Shown here piece after piece: positions 48,176-59,307 of a stretch of DNA of 64,000 bases. A model generated the notes under the pieces. The model worked only from the letters and a program-made list of their open reading frames with translations. It had not been told where the DNA came from and did not search any database. A program made the translations under genes and the position numbers. Every line of letters starts with the position of its first letter. Within the stretch, counting starts at the first letter, position 1. The stretch is from Ascidia mentula (Eukaryota; Chordata; Ascidiacea; Phlebobranchia; Ascidiidae): positions 5,345,001 through 5,409,000 of the forward strand of contig OX387202.1 in NCBI GenBank assembly GCA_947561715.1, in the 5' to 3' direction.

Positions 48176-49522
48176 TTTTGCTTGCATGTAACGGAATGTG
48201 TTATGTGTTGGTATGCCAATTTCAAACAACAAAAATAATGGCAAGATTTCGGGATATTTACTTTTTCGTTTCACATCCATTTTCAGCCCACGATATAGTT
48301 ATCATACTCTTTCGCTTGTTTGCTTTTGTGGGTGTTTAGTCGCCACTTAAGTCAGTATTGACGTTTGTTCACGCACTGAAGATGAGCACAGCAGTATTTG
48401 GAACGTTTGCTTTGTTACACATACGTGTCTATTAGGCATTGACGAGAAATAAACGTGGAGATAGTTCCGTATCAAAGTTAGTTATTTGGGTTTTAAATAT
48501 TTGAACTGCATAAATTACAACAGTAAATGACCAAGCATCAAAAAGCTTGCAAGCCGAAGCTGTGATATGTTTGTGAGCAAACACAACTTCGTGAATTATT
48601 TACCACATGAGGTCAAACTAACTTCCAACCGTCGAGAATCGCCTCATGTTGCGAACAACAGCAAACCAGTGGAAGGTAGCACAATGATTGCTTTACGCCT
48701 GATTAAAATTTATCTCCATAAACAGCTTTAACTTGTATGGGCAACTGAACAAGTAATGACTGTGGAATGGAAAATGTTTCTATCTGTTTTGGTTTAGAAA
48801 GGATTTATTTGTCAACAACGCATGGCGCGATTTCCGGAAATTCGCCACGTATTTAAAATCAGTGAAGCGGAACGAACCCGCATGACCAGTGTAAACGTGT
48901 GAATGTTGTGTGAAAGCTGAAAACAAACACACACTAAGAAAGTTGTCAGTGAAAATGTGTAAAGCAAATTATTCGATACAATATACGGTTTTTACTTTTT
49001 TTAAGAACTCTGTTAATCCGGAATCGGTTTATTCGGAAATTCACTTATTTCGCACAAAGCTGAAGGTAAAAATGATTTTTAATCTCTTTCTTAACAAAAA
49101 TCTGGGTACATTTTCACTCTTTAACTTTGCATTAGTACACAAAATTACGTTTCTGTTGCATGTTTATTTATAATTAACTGAGGTTATATTTGTATTGCAA
49201 ATCGAATGACTAATCGCCGTTACTGTTGCGCATATGATATGTTATCACAATGCTTTTTGGTAACCAGCGCGTAACATGGTTTTTGGATCTTAACGATGTT
49301 TAACGCGATTTTCGTCGAAGTCACACTAACTACAACACGTCAGACTTGTAACAAACTTTTTCGGACAAATCAGATAATCGCCTAATCCAAACAAATTTAT
49401 CGGACTAATTGCATTAACCGAGTTCCATTGTATATCCAACCACGACACATTGTTCGCTATTTCTAAACCTGGCCAACATTGCTACACCAGGTAGTATTAC
49501 AATTTTACATTGCATCAATCAA

Positions 49523-50188
49523 ATGGATTTCATCTGCCGAAAGTTAACTATGGATGACGTACAAATCTGTCATCACATGATACAGAACTATTACCTGAAA
49601 CATGCCCCTCACATAAAAGCATTCAAAGTCGATCCATCAGAGTTGGATGATATTTACAAGGAGAGGGTAGAAATGATGATCAAAGCTGGAACATCTTTTG
49701 GTTATTTTCACTCTTCCACGGGTGAACCTGCATGTTTGGGATTCTGTAAGATTGTTGTGAAGGAAGATGAGTTAGTTCTTCCATTGGATCCAAATGTCGA
49801 ATATTCGAAAAATGCCAAACGCTGGATGCGATTTCGTGATGTATTGAAGATGGACCTATTCACTCTTTTGGAAACTGAAAAAATATTTCACTAAGAAGTA
49901 GCTGTTTCAGCACCAAAATTTAGCAGACTTGGTTTGTTTGGTGAATTGGACAGTTTCATCGACCTACAGGCTGAAAAGCTGGGCTGTGAATACATTGTAG
50001 CCGACACAGTATCCGTTTTCACGCAACGTGCAGCACTCAATCGTGGATATAAAGTTCTTCACGGAATTCGATATTGTGATTACGTTGAACCTGAAACAGG
50101 AGAGAAACCGCTTTCCGATTATTCATCAGTTCATGAGAAAGCTCTGTTGGTTTATTTGAAGTCGCCGATTCATAAAAGCGCACTTTAA
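49523..50188 (+). pseudogene. GNAT-like N-acetyltransferase, interrupted by one in-frame stop
   Basis: This copy matches the intact paralogue at 56098-56763 over the full 221 codons without a frameshift. The single lesion is TAA at codon 124 (49892-49894), where the paralogue has AAA in FHKE. The reading frame resumes directly and continues to the normal C-terminus at 50188. The rest shows mostly conservative changes, so loss is recent, polymorphic or an assembly error. A 123-aa N-terminal product would lack the acetyl-CoA-binding part. The upstream 280 bases are shared with the relic at 53634. Confidence 0.8.
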
Positions 50189-52526
50189 CGATGTTGCTCA
50201 TTATGACTGTAATCGATACATGGGCATTTTTGTATAAAACATGTATATATTCGCCTTTATCTTAAATTTTTTCGTCGTCTTGTGTGGTCCAGAAGGTAAA
50301 TGGTAAATGAAATAAACTCAAACAACCTTTTGCTGTTATTGCATTTCGTTACGAAGTATTTGTGTTTTACTAAAAGTGGCGATGTTCTTGTTGCGCAAAC
50401 ACTAGAATCTTGTTTAAACGACGTTAATCATTTATAACGCGAAGTTAAAGTAGCTTCCGACAGGCGAAGAATACATTTCATTCCAGGGCAGGTATATCAG
50501 GTATTAAACTAGACTCTAAACTACCGACCTACAAAACTGAGCCTCGCGAGGGAGTTTGCGACGTTTCTTAATCCTATTCCAAATAATGACAGGTGACGAA
50601 GACCTTTGGTGTAATGACGTCACAGCGACATCAGGGTGCCACCACAATGTCAATAAACGTTCACCAGTTGCGTTTTTCCGGACATAAGTATTTATTCAAG
50701 TCATTAAATACAAACTTTACCCAATAAGGTGTCTCTGATACTCTACAGAAAGTAAATTACCAAAAACCACAGCAAGCAAACCTAACTTCGCCACGTCGAG
50801 TACCGCATAACCCAAAATATTACGAGGCCAGGTTTAAGGCTGATGCGGTTGCCACCGTACACCTTTCAGAAAAAAGTTAGACGTCAGCATATTTGGTGAA
50901 GCGAGAAGCGGAAAAAAATGCTTAAGTCTTTTTTTGACCAACCGGCACGTACAAGTGAAGTCTGATGAACCTAGGGCTAACATAGTCTATCAGTCTCTTG
51001 GTTAGTGAGTCAGTTGGTGAACACAAGTTTTGTTTGAAATGTTTACATCAAATGATAAGTAAATTTTCAGTTCTTTATTATGTGCTTTATAATCAAACCA
51101 AATGATAAAGAAAGTATTTTAGTCGTTAATTGTGATTTTTATCGTCTGAATTTATCGTTTCACCTGAGTTCTATATACCTGATGAAGTCTAGCCGCATGG
51201 CAGACGAAACGTCGAAGAAATGCAGCATGTATATTTTATGCCAGAATAGCAGTATAGATTTTAAATTGCAATAGCCTGGCAGCAACAGGATTTTTTTAGG
51301 AGTTCTATGCTCAACTGCCAACCTTTGTGCTATCGAGTAAGTACAGCAGGCAAAAAGGAAACTTGGGTAATTAGAATTCACTTTGTTTCCAATCAGGACA
51401 GAAATTTTAGTTAAATACATAACCCCTCATTTCTCTTCCTTGTCAAGCTAATGATACAAACTGCCAATAAAGAAACCTTCATTATCACGCTGTTACAGTG
51501 CTGTAACATTCGTACAAAAACTATCTGCAGAAAATTTTTATATACGTGAGGACCTGTGGTTGCACAAGCCACGGTCACAGATCAACGTGCAGAGTACGAT
51601 TACACCTGTATGCAAATAGTTTATTTGCACTGTGCCACGTTTGGTTTCGATTGCTTTTGTTGTTTTGCTGTGACTTTATGTGTCGTCACGGTTGTGTGGC
51701 ACTACCAACATACAATGATTGTGCGCCTAAAAGTTGCATTCATGGCGTCTCGTATCGTTCGATGTGTACATTCAGATATTAGCCTTGCTCGAGAGATTTG
51801 TCAGGCTTTGTGCGATACATTTTTTGTTGGAATTTTATTGGCAGTCAGTTATCATTTCGTTTCTTACATATCCAGATTTTTTATTTGTATATTTTTAATA
51901 TTTTTCAAGGTTACTTTCCCTTATGTGGCAGACCTTCGCTTGTACTTAGTTAATTAATTTATACTTTTGATTTTTTTGCAGATTGTTTACAATTTATGGG
52001 ATGGAAGGATTAAAAAATTCCAATAACAACAAAGAAATCGTGGTAGTGCTTTCCAACACGTAAGACTGGGACGGAGGGAAAAAACGTTGAAGGCCATGCG
52101 CCAGTACAAGCGGTAGTTCTACGGAACCTCTTGACGAGGTCGACCGCGACTGATGCCAAAAACACGCTCATTTGTCCGGTTTAATGCAGTCGGTCAATGT
52201 CGTTGTGAGCTCACATGTTCGTTTTGGTTCTCAATAAAGTCATGAAAAACTATATTGTGTGAGCATGTCGTTTTTTCAAGCAAACGCAGCAGAATTAGGT
52301 TATACCCAACATTAGCGTGATTATCCATGAGCAGTATATGATATATGCCACATTTTCACTCATGACGGTCAAGTATAGTCATTCATGATCAGGTGTTACC
52401 TTTCATGTATTAACATGGGGATATATCCCAGAACTATTGCCGAATTTAGGGGTGCAAATCTATAATGATAATTAATGATCGCTCGATAACACATGAGTGA
52501 TACCGGGATAATTTTCTGACTGGGCA
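50189..52526. other. Duplicated upstream module and unassigned DNA
   Basis: About 50815-51470 is a diverged copy of 55620-56040, the DNA immediately upstream of the intact GNAT gene, but no GNAT coding start follows it. From about 51,470 to 52,526 the sequence has no counterpart elsewhere in the window. The 133-codon hydrophobic frame at 51556-51957 resembles no known protein. Confidence 0.5.
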
Positions 52527-52620
52527 AATGGTACAGAACTTTTACCTGAAACATGTTCCTCACATAAAAGCATTCAAAGTCGATCCATCAGAATTGGAAG
52601 ATATTTACAAGAAATACGCG
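52527..52620 (+). pseudogene. GNAT-like N-acetyltransferase relic (N-terminal fragment)
   Basis: Ninety bases match codons of the segment YYLKHVPHIKAFKVDPSELEDIYK of the intact paralogue and then diverge abruptly after ACAAGAAATACG. The start codon and the rest of the gene are missing. Confidence 0.7.
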
Positions 52621-52848
52621 GATATAGTTCGAATTTAAAAAATCGTAAGTGATCCCAAAATGTTCGTTACTTCATCCCCTATAGGTTACTTTTTAACACT
52701 CAACTAGGTGGTACTCGTCGAAATTGTTTTACCTCCAAGAGGTAGGCAACCACAAAAAGGTTGGGAATCACTGTATTAAACCTTTGTTTAATATTGACAT
52801 TCTGCAAGCTAGGAAAAGCGAAATTTCAAGAAACTTGTTAGCTTGCAC

Positions 52849-52969
52849 CTGTAAAGTTTGATTGATTTTCGGAATCAAGCTCTGGTCCCTGCTCAGTCTG
52901 TAAAGTTTCGATCCCAGCAGGAGAAATTAAGCGTTTTCTACTGTTTGCTTTCCAGCTCTCATCTGACCA
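52849..52969 (-). pseudogene. Relic of GH76 exon 4
   Basis: The segment is a diverged copy of the GH76 exon at 61899-62012 with its flanks, inside a duplicated block (52785-53345 versus 61805-62415). The acceptor-side sequence and the ACTTTACAG and TCGAAAC landmarks are shared. Isolated from other exons in order, it is not part of a working gene. Confidence 0.65.
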
Positions 52970-53358
52970 AAAGATCGTAAGTTTTGATGTTATGCGAGTT
53001 CGTGACAAACCCGAGTACGACTAGGTTTGTGATGCGTGAACAATAATATACTTGCATATACCCAAGAAATATGTCTACTATTTTTTTACAAATGCACTTT
53101 GCAAAAACAGTAAATACGAGTGCTGATATCGCCAAATATAGAGGGCCTGGGCAGTGGGGCGATCCTGCCTTGCGAAAAGGTATTTCGCTATGCGAAAGCA
53201 TGGTAATACTTCTGTTTTGTGACAAGGCGTGTTTTAATCAAAAGTAAAGTGCAAAGTTAGGTATATTATATCGCACGCATTTACTTTCTGTCATATGCAG
53301 TACGTGTACGCGAACAAATTGCACGTTTCGAATAATGAGCTGTGAATAATAATGGAAG

Positions 53359-53640
53359 TGCTTTTTGGTAACCAGCGCGTAACATGGTTTTTGGATCTTG
53401 ACGATGTTTAACGCGATTTTCGTCGAAGTCACACTAACTACAACACGTCAGACTTGTAACAAACTTTTTCGGACAATTCAGATAATCGCCTAATCCAAAC
53501 AAATTTATCGGACAAATCGCATTAACAGAGTTCCATTGTATATCCAACCACGACACATTGTTCGCTAATTCTAAACCTGGCCAACATTGCTAAACCAGGT
53601 AGTATTACAATTTTACATTGTATCAATCAAATAGATTTCA
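53359..53640. repeat. Duplicated upstream sequence shared with 49249-49530
   Basis: From AGTGCTTTTTGGTAACCAGC to the GNAT start region the two loci are nearly identical, differing at scattered single bases. This is the 5' flank of the interrupted GNAT gene at 49523, showing that the relic at 53634 derived from a duplication that included flanking DNA. Confidence 0.85.
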
Positions 53641-54475
53641 TCTGCCGAAAGTTAACTATGGATGACTTACACATCTGTCATCAAATGGTACAGTAATATT
53701 ACCTGAAACATGTTCCTCACACAAAAACATTCCAAGTCGATCCATCAGAGTTGGAAGATATTTACAAGGAGAGAGTAGAAATGATGATTAAAGCTGGAAC
53801 ATCTTTTGGTTATTTTCACTCTTCCACGGGTGAACCTGCATGTTTGGGATTTTGTAGGATTGTTGTGAAGGCGGGTGAGTTACAACATTCAATATGCGCT
53901 ACTTCGCCATTTTCAGGCACATAACCCAGCGACGTTCTACAAAAGACCTGATTTGGCTACATGCTACTCTGTGGTGTTTCTTGAACAACCCCCTATGGAG
54001 CATTTGGACATTTGTGAATATATATGGCAAAAAATTAAAAACGCACAAATCAAAAAAAAGGTACTACCTGCGATCACGTGATATGCCCAACGTTTTACAT
54101 GCAACGCATGCTTGCGGCTGCGGCGCTACACCACGCAAGTAGGTCACCAGACATTGCTTTTAGGATTGTCTTAGAGGTTACCACCAGTAGCCCATTTGTT
54201 CGGCCAGTTTTTAGCATTTATTTTTCAACATTTTATTACTATTATTTTTGTTTTCCGTTTTTTTTTAGAACTGATGATGCTTATTTTGAGCGAATCATAA
54301 ATTCTTAACTATACATGCGTTTGACACAAGGTTATTTTATATTGTAATTCTGCAAAAATGGAGGGTGAGTTAGTTCTTCTATTGGATCCAAATGTTAAAT
54401 ACTCGAAAAATGCCAAATGCTGGATGCGATTTTGTGATGTTTTACAATAGGATAAGTTCACTCTTCTCGAAAGCT
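53634..54475 (+). pseudogene. GNAT-like N-acetyltransferase relic, split by an insertion
   Basis: The N-terminal half (53634-53882) matches the paralogues but has an early TAA (QYY becomes Q-stop-Y at about 53696) and a lost start codon. Homology resumes at 54359 (GAGTTAGTTCTTCTATTGG) and ends near 54473, where the sequence switches to a GH76 exon relic. The 482 bases between are foreign and are bounded by the repeated octamer GTGAGTTA. Confidence 0.8.
53883..54364. mobile_element. Insertion of 482 bp with 8-bp flanking duplication
   Basis: GTGAGTTA occurs at 53875-53882 and 54365-54372 (12 of 13 bases match if extended to the left), exactly at the point where GNAT homology is interrupted. 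The insert ends do not form an obvious terminal inverted repeat and there is no poly-A tail. The element class is therefore unknown. It contains no recognisable ORF. Confidence 0.55.
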
Positions 54476-55045
54476 CAATCGGTACCATGCCATGTCATCA
54501 AACGATAGCTGGGGACAATAGGTTTCAAGCAGGCTGTACACATCTCTTAGAGATCCTGCCACAACTGATTTGTACCTGAGATGTATCTACTGATCATACA
54601 CATATTTAAAAGGAGGGTTTTGAGAGGACGTTGTTTTCCTTTTGAAGTAGTTTTGTAAAAATTCACAAACGTCGAAACATTTAAGCTGTTTTGATTCAAA
54701 CTGAGTTTTATTCCTCAGGTGATTTGATCAAACGATAAACAGTCACGTACTTATGTAACCATTATAAGGTTTGTTAATTTTTAGAAAGAATCACAGTCAC
54801 AAAATCTTCTGTCGAATACTTACATTGAGTTATTACAATAGGCGTAAAGTTGTCCAGAGTCTCCAGGACTACACCATCTTGCCAGAACCCGTCGAAACCG
54901 TTCCAGGTTTGATAACTGAACAAACCAGCTATGGGAGACGGATACCAGTTGTACTGCAACGCGTACGCAGCCAAGCATGACCGAAATGCTTTCGTGTCGT
55001 TTCCGAACGCTTCCTAGTTACAAACTTCGGTCATCGGAACTGCAA
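54476..55045 (-). pseudogene. GH76 relic: first two visible exons
   Basis: The sequence copies the exons at 62791-62911 and 63158-63374 with their intron. The first exon has a stop (TCG to TAG in VCNSEAF) and a one-base deletion (GGCCTG reduced to GGCGT region), which shifts FTACCDNS out of frame. The downstream exons are missing, replaced on the left by GNAT relic DNA. The copied block continues to about 55740 on its right. Confidence 0.8.
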
Positions 55046-56097
55046 ACAATATGCCGTTGTTAGGAATAACAGTTCGTTATAGTAGAAAATCATAAAACTG
55101 TAGGAATCAGCCTGGTCTCCTTGTTGGTAAGTGATGGATTACTCTATAGCACAAGATCACACGCATAGTCACACTCTATGAACGTTTATTCTATGCTCGA
55201 TAAACTTTGCCTGTATTTATTTCGTCTGCGTTAACTCAATCCACGCCAATTTCATTTTCTGCTTTTTAAACGCAAAGGAAAATTTGTAGTTGATTTTCAT
55301 GTTTTGCCTCCACGTTAGACTTTGGGGCGCATATAGAAAACTCATACAAATGCCACCGAACATATTTTAGTAATTGTTTTCGCCAGCAAACCATCATTCC
55401 TAAGAACAGGAGATCATTGTTTTTCCTGCACCGCTATACTGTTGAGTCAACAATCGTAGGTGAGGTAAAACTAACCAATAATCCAACTAATATACGCTAA
55501 AGTACGACGAAAGGAATCCCTATTTAACACAATAAGGTTTGGGGTATTTTTGGCTGGCAACGTTTTCAGTTCAGTTGCCGAAATAACTTATTTTTCGATG
55601 ACCCAATGCTCAGGGCAAGGTTTGTACAAAATTATGAGATCAGCTTCAAGGCTCCTGCGGTTGCCACATTACCGCTACGTCAGCCGTATTTAGTGAAGCG
55701 GAAAAGCGAAGAAAAAGGGCTTAAGTAAACATGCTGGACCAAACCGCATGTACTGGTCAAGTCTGAAAACCGTAGGTCTAAAAGAGCTTATCAGTCTCTT
55801 GGGTAGTGAGTCAGTTAGTAGTGATATGAACAAAAGTTCTGTTCATAACATTTACATGTTCAATGCTCAACTGCCAACTTTTGTGCTATCAAACAAGTGC
55901 ATCAGAAGGAATAAAAAGATAAGTTGTGTAATTTTAATGCGCTTTGCTTGCAATAGACATTAGTATACATAGGACAGAATTTTTACTTAGATACATGACC
56001 CTTGATCCTCACCCTTGCCAAGCCAGTGGTACTAACGCAAGTAAAATTGACACAGGTTCAAGAAAAAATACTTTTTCAGCTTTTGTAAAAGGTCGCC

Positions 56098-56763
56098 ATG
56101 AGTTTCATCTACCGAAAGTTAACTATGAATGACGTACACATGTGCCACCACATAGTGCACAACTATTACCTGAAACATGTTCCTCACATAAAAGCATTCA
56201 AAGTCGAACCATCAGAGTTGGAAGATATTTACAAGAACAGAGTAGAAATGATGATCAAAGCTGGAACATCTTTTGGTTGTTTTCAATCTGACACAGGTGA
56301 ACCTGCATGTTTGTCATTCTGTAGGATTGTTACGAGTGACGACGAATTCCTTCTTCCATTAAATCCGAATGTCGAATATTCGAAAACTGCGGAACAATGG
56401 ATGCGATTTCGTGATCATTTGAAGAAAGATCTGTTCACTCTTTTGGGAACTGAAAAATTTTTTCACAAAGAAATTGGTGTAACAACACCCAAGTATAGCA
56501 GGCTTGGTTTGTTTGCTGAATTGGACAACTTCACCGACCTACAAGCTGTTAACATGGATTGTGAATACGCTGTGGCTGAACTACTTTCCGTTTACTCTCA
56601 GCGTGCAGCAGATAAGCGTGGATATAAAGTAATATACGAAATTCGATATCGTGATTACGTTGATCCCGAAACTGGAGAGAAACCGCTTTCCGATTTTTAT
56701 TCAGTTCATGAAAAGGTTCAATTGGTTTATCGAAGGCTGCTCGATTATCAAAGTGCACTTTGA
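56098..56763 (+). CDS. GNAT-fold N-acetyltransferase-like protein (intact copy)
   Basis: An uninterrupted single exon of 221 aa with no signal peptide or membrane segment. The N-terminal YRKLTMNDVHMCHHIVHNYY and the C-terminal half (GVTTPKYSRLGLFAEL, CEYAVAELLSVYSQRAA, KRGYKVIYEIRYRDYVDPET) follow the layout of insect-type arylalkylamine N-acetyltransferases: beta4, motif A helix, motif B. The usual Q/RxxGxG/A acetyl-CoA loop is poorly conserved (YSRLGL), so activity and substrate are uncertain. The ATG at 56098 is supported by the same start in the paralogue at 49523. AATAAA is at 56893-56898. The 55620-56040 upstream DNA is also found, in copies, at 50815, 57240, 59340 and the right edge. 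It is one of about eight full or partial copies. Confidence 0.75.
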   Translation: MSFIYRKLTMNDVHMCHHIVHNYYLKHVPHIKAFKVEPSELEDIYKNRVEMMIKAGTSFGCFQSDTGEPACLSFCRIVTSDDEFLLPLNPNVEYSKTAEQWMRFRDHLKKDLFTLLGTEKFFHKEIGVTTPKYSRLGLFAELDNFTDLQAVNMDCEYAVAELLSVYSQRAADKRGYKVIYEIRYRDYVDPETGEKPLSDFYSVHEKVQLVYRRLLDYQSAL

Positions 56764-57851
56764 GGGAATTTGCTTTTGCTTTGTATTGACAACCATATTC
56801 TAAACAACAATATATATCTCCAGATTTCAGGATATTTACATTTTTTGTTTCACATTCATTTTCAGCCCACGATATATGTAGCCATTATACTCAATAAATT
56901 TGTGGTTAATTTTTATGTTTTGTCTCCACGTTTGACGGGCTTTTGCGTAGAAAACTCATAAAATTGCCACTGAATATATGTTAGTAATTGTTGTATTTCG
57001 GTTCGCAAACCACCATATCTTATAAGAGGAGTTCTTTCTTTTTTCTGCACCACTAATGATTTGAGTAAACAAAAGGTAGTTAACCAATAAACCAGCTAAT
57101 ATACACTAAAGTGCGACGAAAGGAAATCTCTATTAATATATCAAGGGTTGACGTATTTCCGACTGGTAACGTTTTCAGTTCAGTTGCAAAAATAACTTAT
57201 TTTACGTTGAACCAATGCTCAGCACAAAGCTTGTTCAAAATTATGAGGCCAGGTTTAAGGGTGATGCGGTTGCCACATTACCGCTACGGCAGCCGTACAC
57301 AATTCGGAAAAAAAGTTAGACGTCACCATAATACATGGCGAAGTGGGAAAGCGGAGAAAAAAATACTTCAGACAGGAAAAGTCTGAAAACTTAGGGCTAA
57401 AATAGCTTATCAATGTCTTGGTTACGGAGTCAAGTTCACAGTAATTTTCCCGTTATGTGATTTATATTCAGAATTTATGTGTGCTGCTGTGTCATTGTGT
57501 TCAAATCATAAAGAAAGTATTTTCACTAGGTAAAAATGCTTTTAATGTCTGTTTTTATCCTTCCACCCAAGTTCTACATGCTTAAGCGTCAACCTTTGTG
57601 TGATCAAATAAGTAAAAAGTGTACGTAGTAGTTCAGAAATGAACGAACTATCATCACTTGATAACGCGCCTGACGCCAAATTGTTTGAACGACACATTGC
57701 GCCCTGTTCTTTAAACTTCTCACACCAGTTTCAACATTCACGCACCGTCGGTTCTTTGGTATGCAACTGAATAAAAGCGAATATTGGCTCCAAAGCTGGA
57801 TTTTCTGTTCGTTGTTACTGAGCTTGTATTACTTACCTTGAACCCAATTAA

Positions 57852-57952
57852 AGCATGGATATAAAGTTACAAACGAAATTGACTACGTGAGCCCTAAACC
57901 TGGAGAGAAGCCCCTTTCCAATTTTTCTCCAGGGAGGTTATCAAAAGCCTAT
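57852..57952 (+). pseudogene. GNAT-like relic (C-terminal fragment)
   Basis: AAGCATGGATATAAAGTTACAAACGAAATTGACTACGTGAGCCC aligns with the HGYKV...EIDYV region, then PGEKPLSNFS, and stops. About 33 codons remain. Confidence 0.65.
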
Positions 57953-58189
57953 TAAATAATAGAGCGCTATAAAAGCAAGTGGTTAGCAAATGCATTTGTC
58001 TGCGATATACACACAAACAAAGACCTTTACCTATTTTACCGAAACAAAATATTTAATTGTGGTGGAAATCTATTTTGCCTGATAACAATTACATTGACAA
58101 TATATCAGGCACACCTCGACTTTCCAAATATTTATTCTGGAATAACACTGATTTCTTATAAAAAGGTAATTGACATTTTTGCATTGTAT

Positions 58190-58990
58190 CATATATTACA
58201 CACACTCTCCATTTTTGCATGTATGCGTCGATTCACAGCAAGTGTAATAACCCTCTTCCTACGTACAGCATGGTTGGTCTGGAGGACAGGGGTTATCCTG
58301 ACAAGTTAGGGGCTAGGTTGGGGTATCGGGGGGTCGTATAACTACAGTCACGGTGAGATCCGGTGTATTTTACCCCATATTGATGAAACAAACAAGTCGA
58401 GATACTGTTTGTTGAATGGGTGTAGAACAATTGTATGGGCCCGTATAATGAATGCCAAAAACCTAATATCAGTTAAAAATATTCGTTTCAAATTGCAGAA
58501 ATTTACCCTGAATTAAAAAAGGAAATCCTCAAGGCTTATTGTAATGTTAATATGATGTGAGATAAGAGCTTTTCAGAAAACTCTCGCCTATTGGGAAAAT
58601 GTAAAATGGCAAAAATCAAACCTTGAAAAAGGGGTTTTATTGTAATGAGGATTACCTATTTGTATTTAAAGTTCAGTAATTAGTTTATATTGTAAGGTAA
58701 CTTAGCCTACCGGGCCCAATGTATTGTTGTGGAAGGGTCTCCCATCTGTGTAGAGAACAAGGCATTTCTCTTTACTAGGCTCACATCGATTTTGAGACCA
58801 CGCGATGTCGCTATTGTGCCGCAAAAAATTGCGGTAGATTTCTATGTTTTCAGTCCACGTGTCAGAGTCTTCACTGGCATCTGTATAGTCAATGAGGTAG
58901 CAGAGATGAAGCATAAAAAAAAATACATTTTTTCGTCGTCGTTGCATTTCGGAGCACAATATTCCACTAAAACACCGTTCCTAAGAAAAC
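58190..58990 (-). pseudogene. GH76 relic: last two exons, frameshifted
   Basis: The copy of exon 7 (about 58714-58988) has a net 4-base loss after GACGACGAAAAAAT, shifting the frame. The rest (IDYTDASEDSDTWTENIEIY onward) remains readable in the new frame. The last-exon copy (about 58190-58462) lost bases at the position of SSIPDGV and gained changes in the Cys-rich tail. No upstream GH76 exons adjoin it. Confidence 0.8.
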
Positions 58991-59307
58991 ACGATTTTTT
59001 TTCCATTATACCCCTAAATGATTACTTTAACGACACTTAACGACACAAAAATGTAAAATGATTTGTGTTTTGTGACAAGGCGTATTTTAATTAAAACTCA
59101 CCTAATTTAGAACATAAAATGCAGGGCAACACTTGGTTCTTGATTTATTTTACCAACGGAATAAGTAAAGTGCAAAGTTAGGTATATCATGTCGCATTTA
59201 CTTTCTGTATAACTTGCAGCACGTGTACGTGAACCAATTGCACGTTAATAATGGAAGTGAATAATTGGACAAACCTGGTCAAACCAGATGCCTCCACCAC
59301 ATGTTCC

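Larger units (their letters stand above)
57208..59040. repeat. Segmental duplication, left copy
   Basis: This block is repeated at 59308-61140 in the same orientation, an offset of about 2.1 kb, with high identity from GAACCAATGCTCAGCAC onward. Each copy holds a GNAT C-terminal relic on + and the last two GH76 exons on -. In the left copy these exons are damaged. The sequence between the copies (59041-59307) matches DNA near 62180-62460, so the duplication boundary falls inside GH76 exon 3. Confidence 0.88.

Noticed and set aside
51556..51957. 133-codon hydrophobic plus-strand ORF
   Set aside because: It resembles translated T-rich DNA, overlaps another frame of similar length, has no homologous copy in the duplicated blocks and no recognisable motif.
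52640..52780. Possible hAT-like fragment ending AGGTTGGGAATCACTG
   Set aside because: The right terminus resembles a hAT end, but the presumed left terminus matches poorly and no duplication of the target site is seen.
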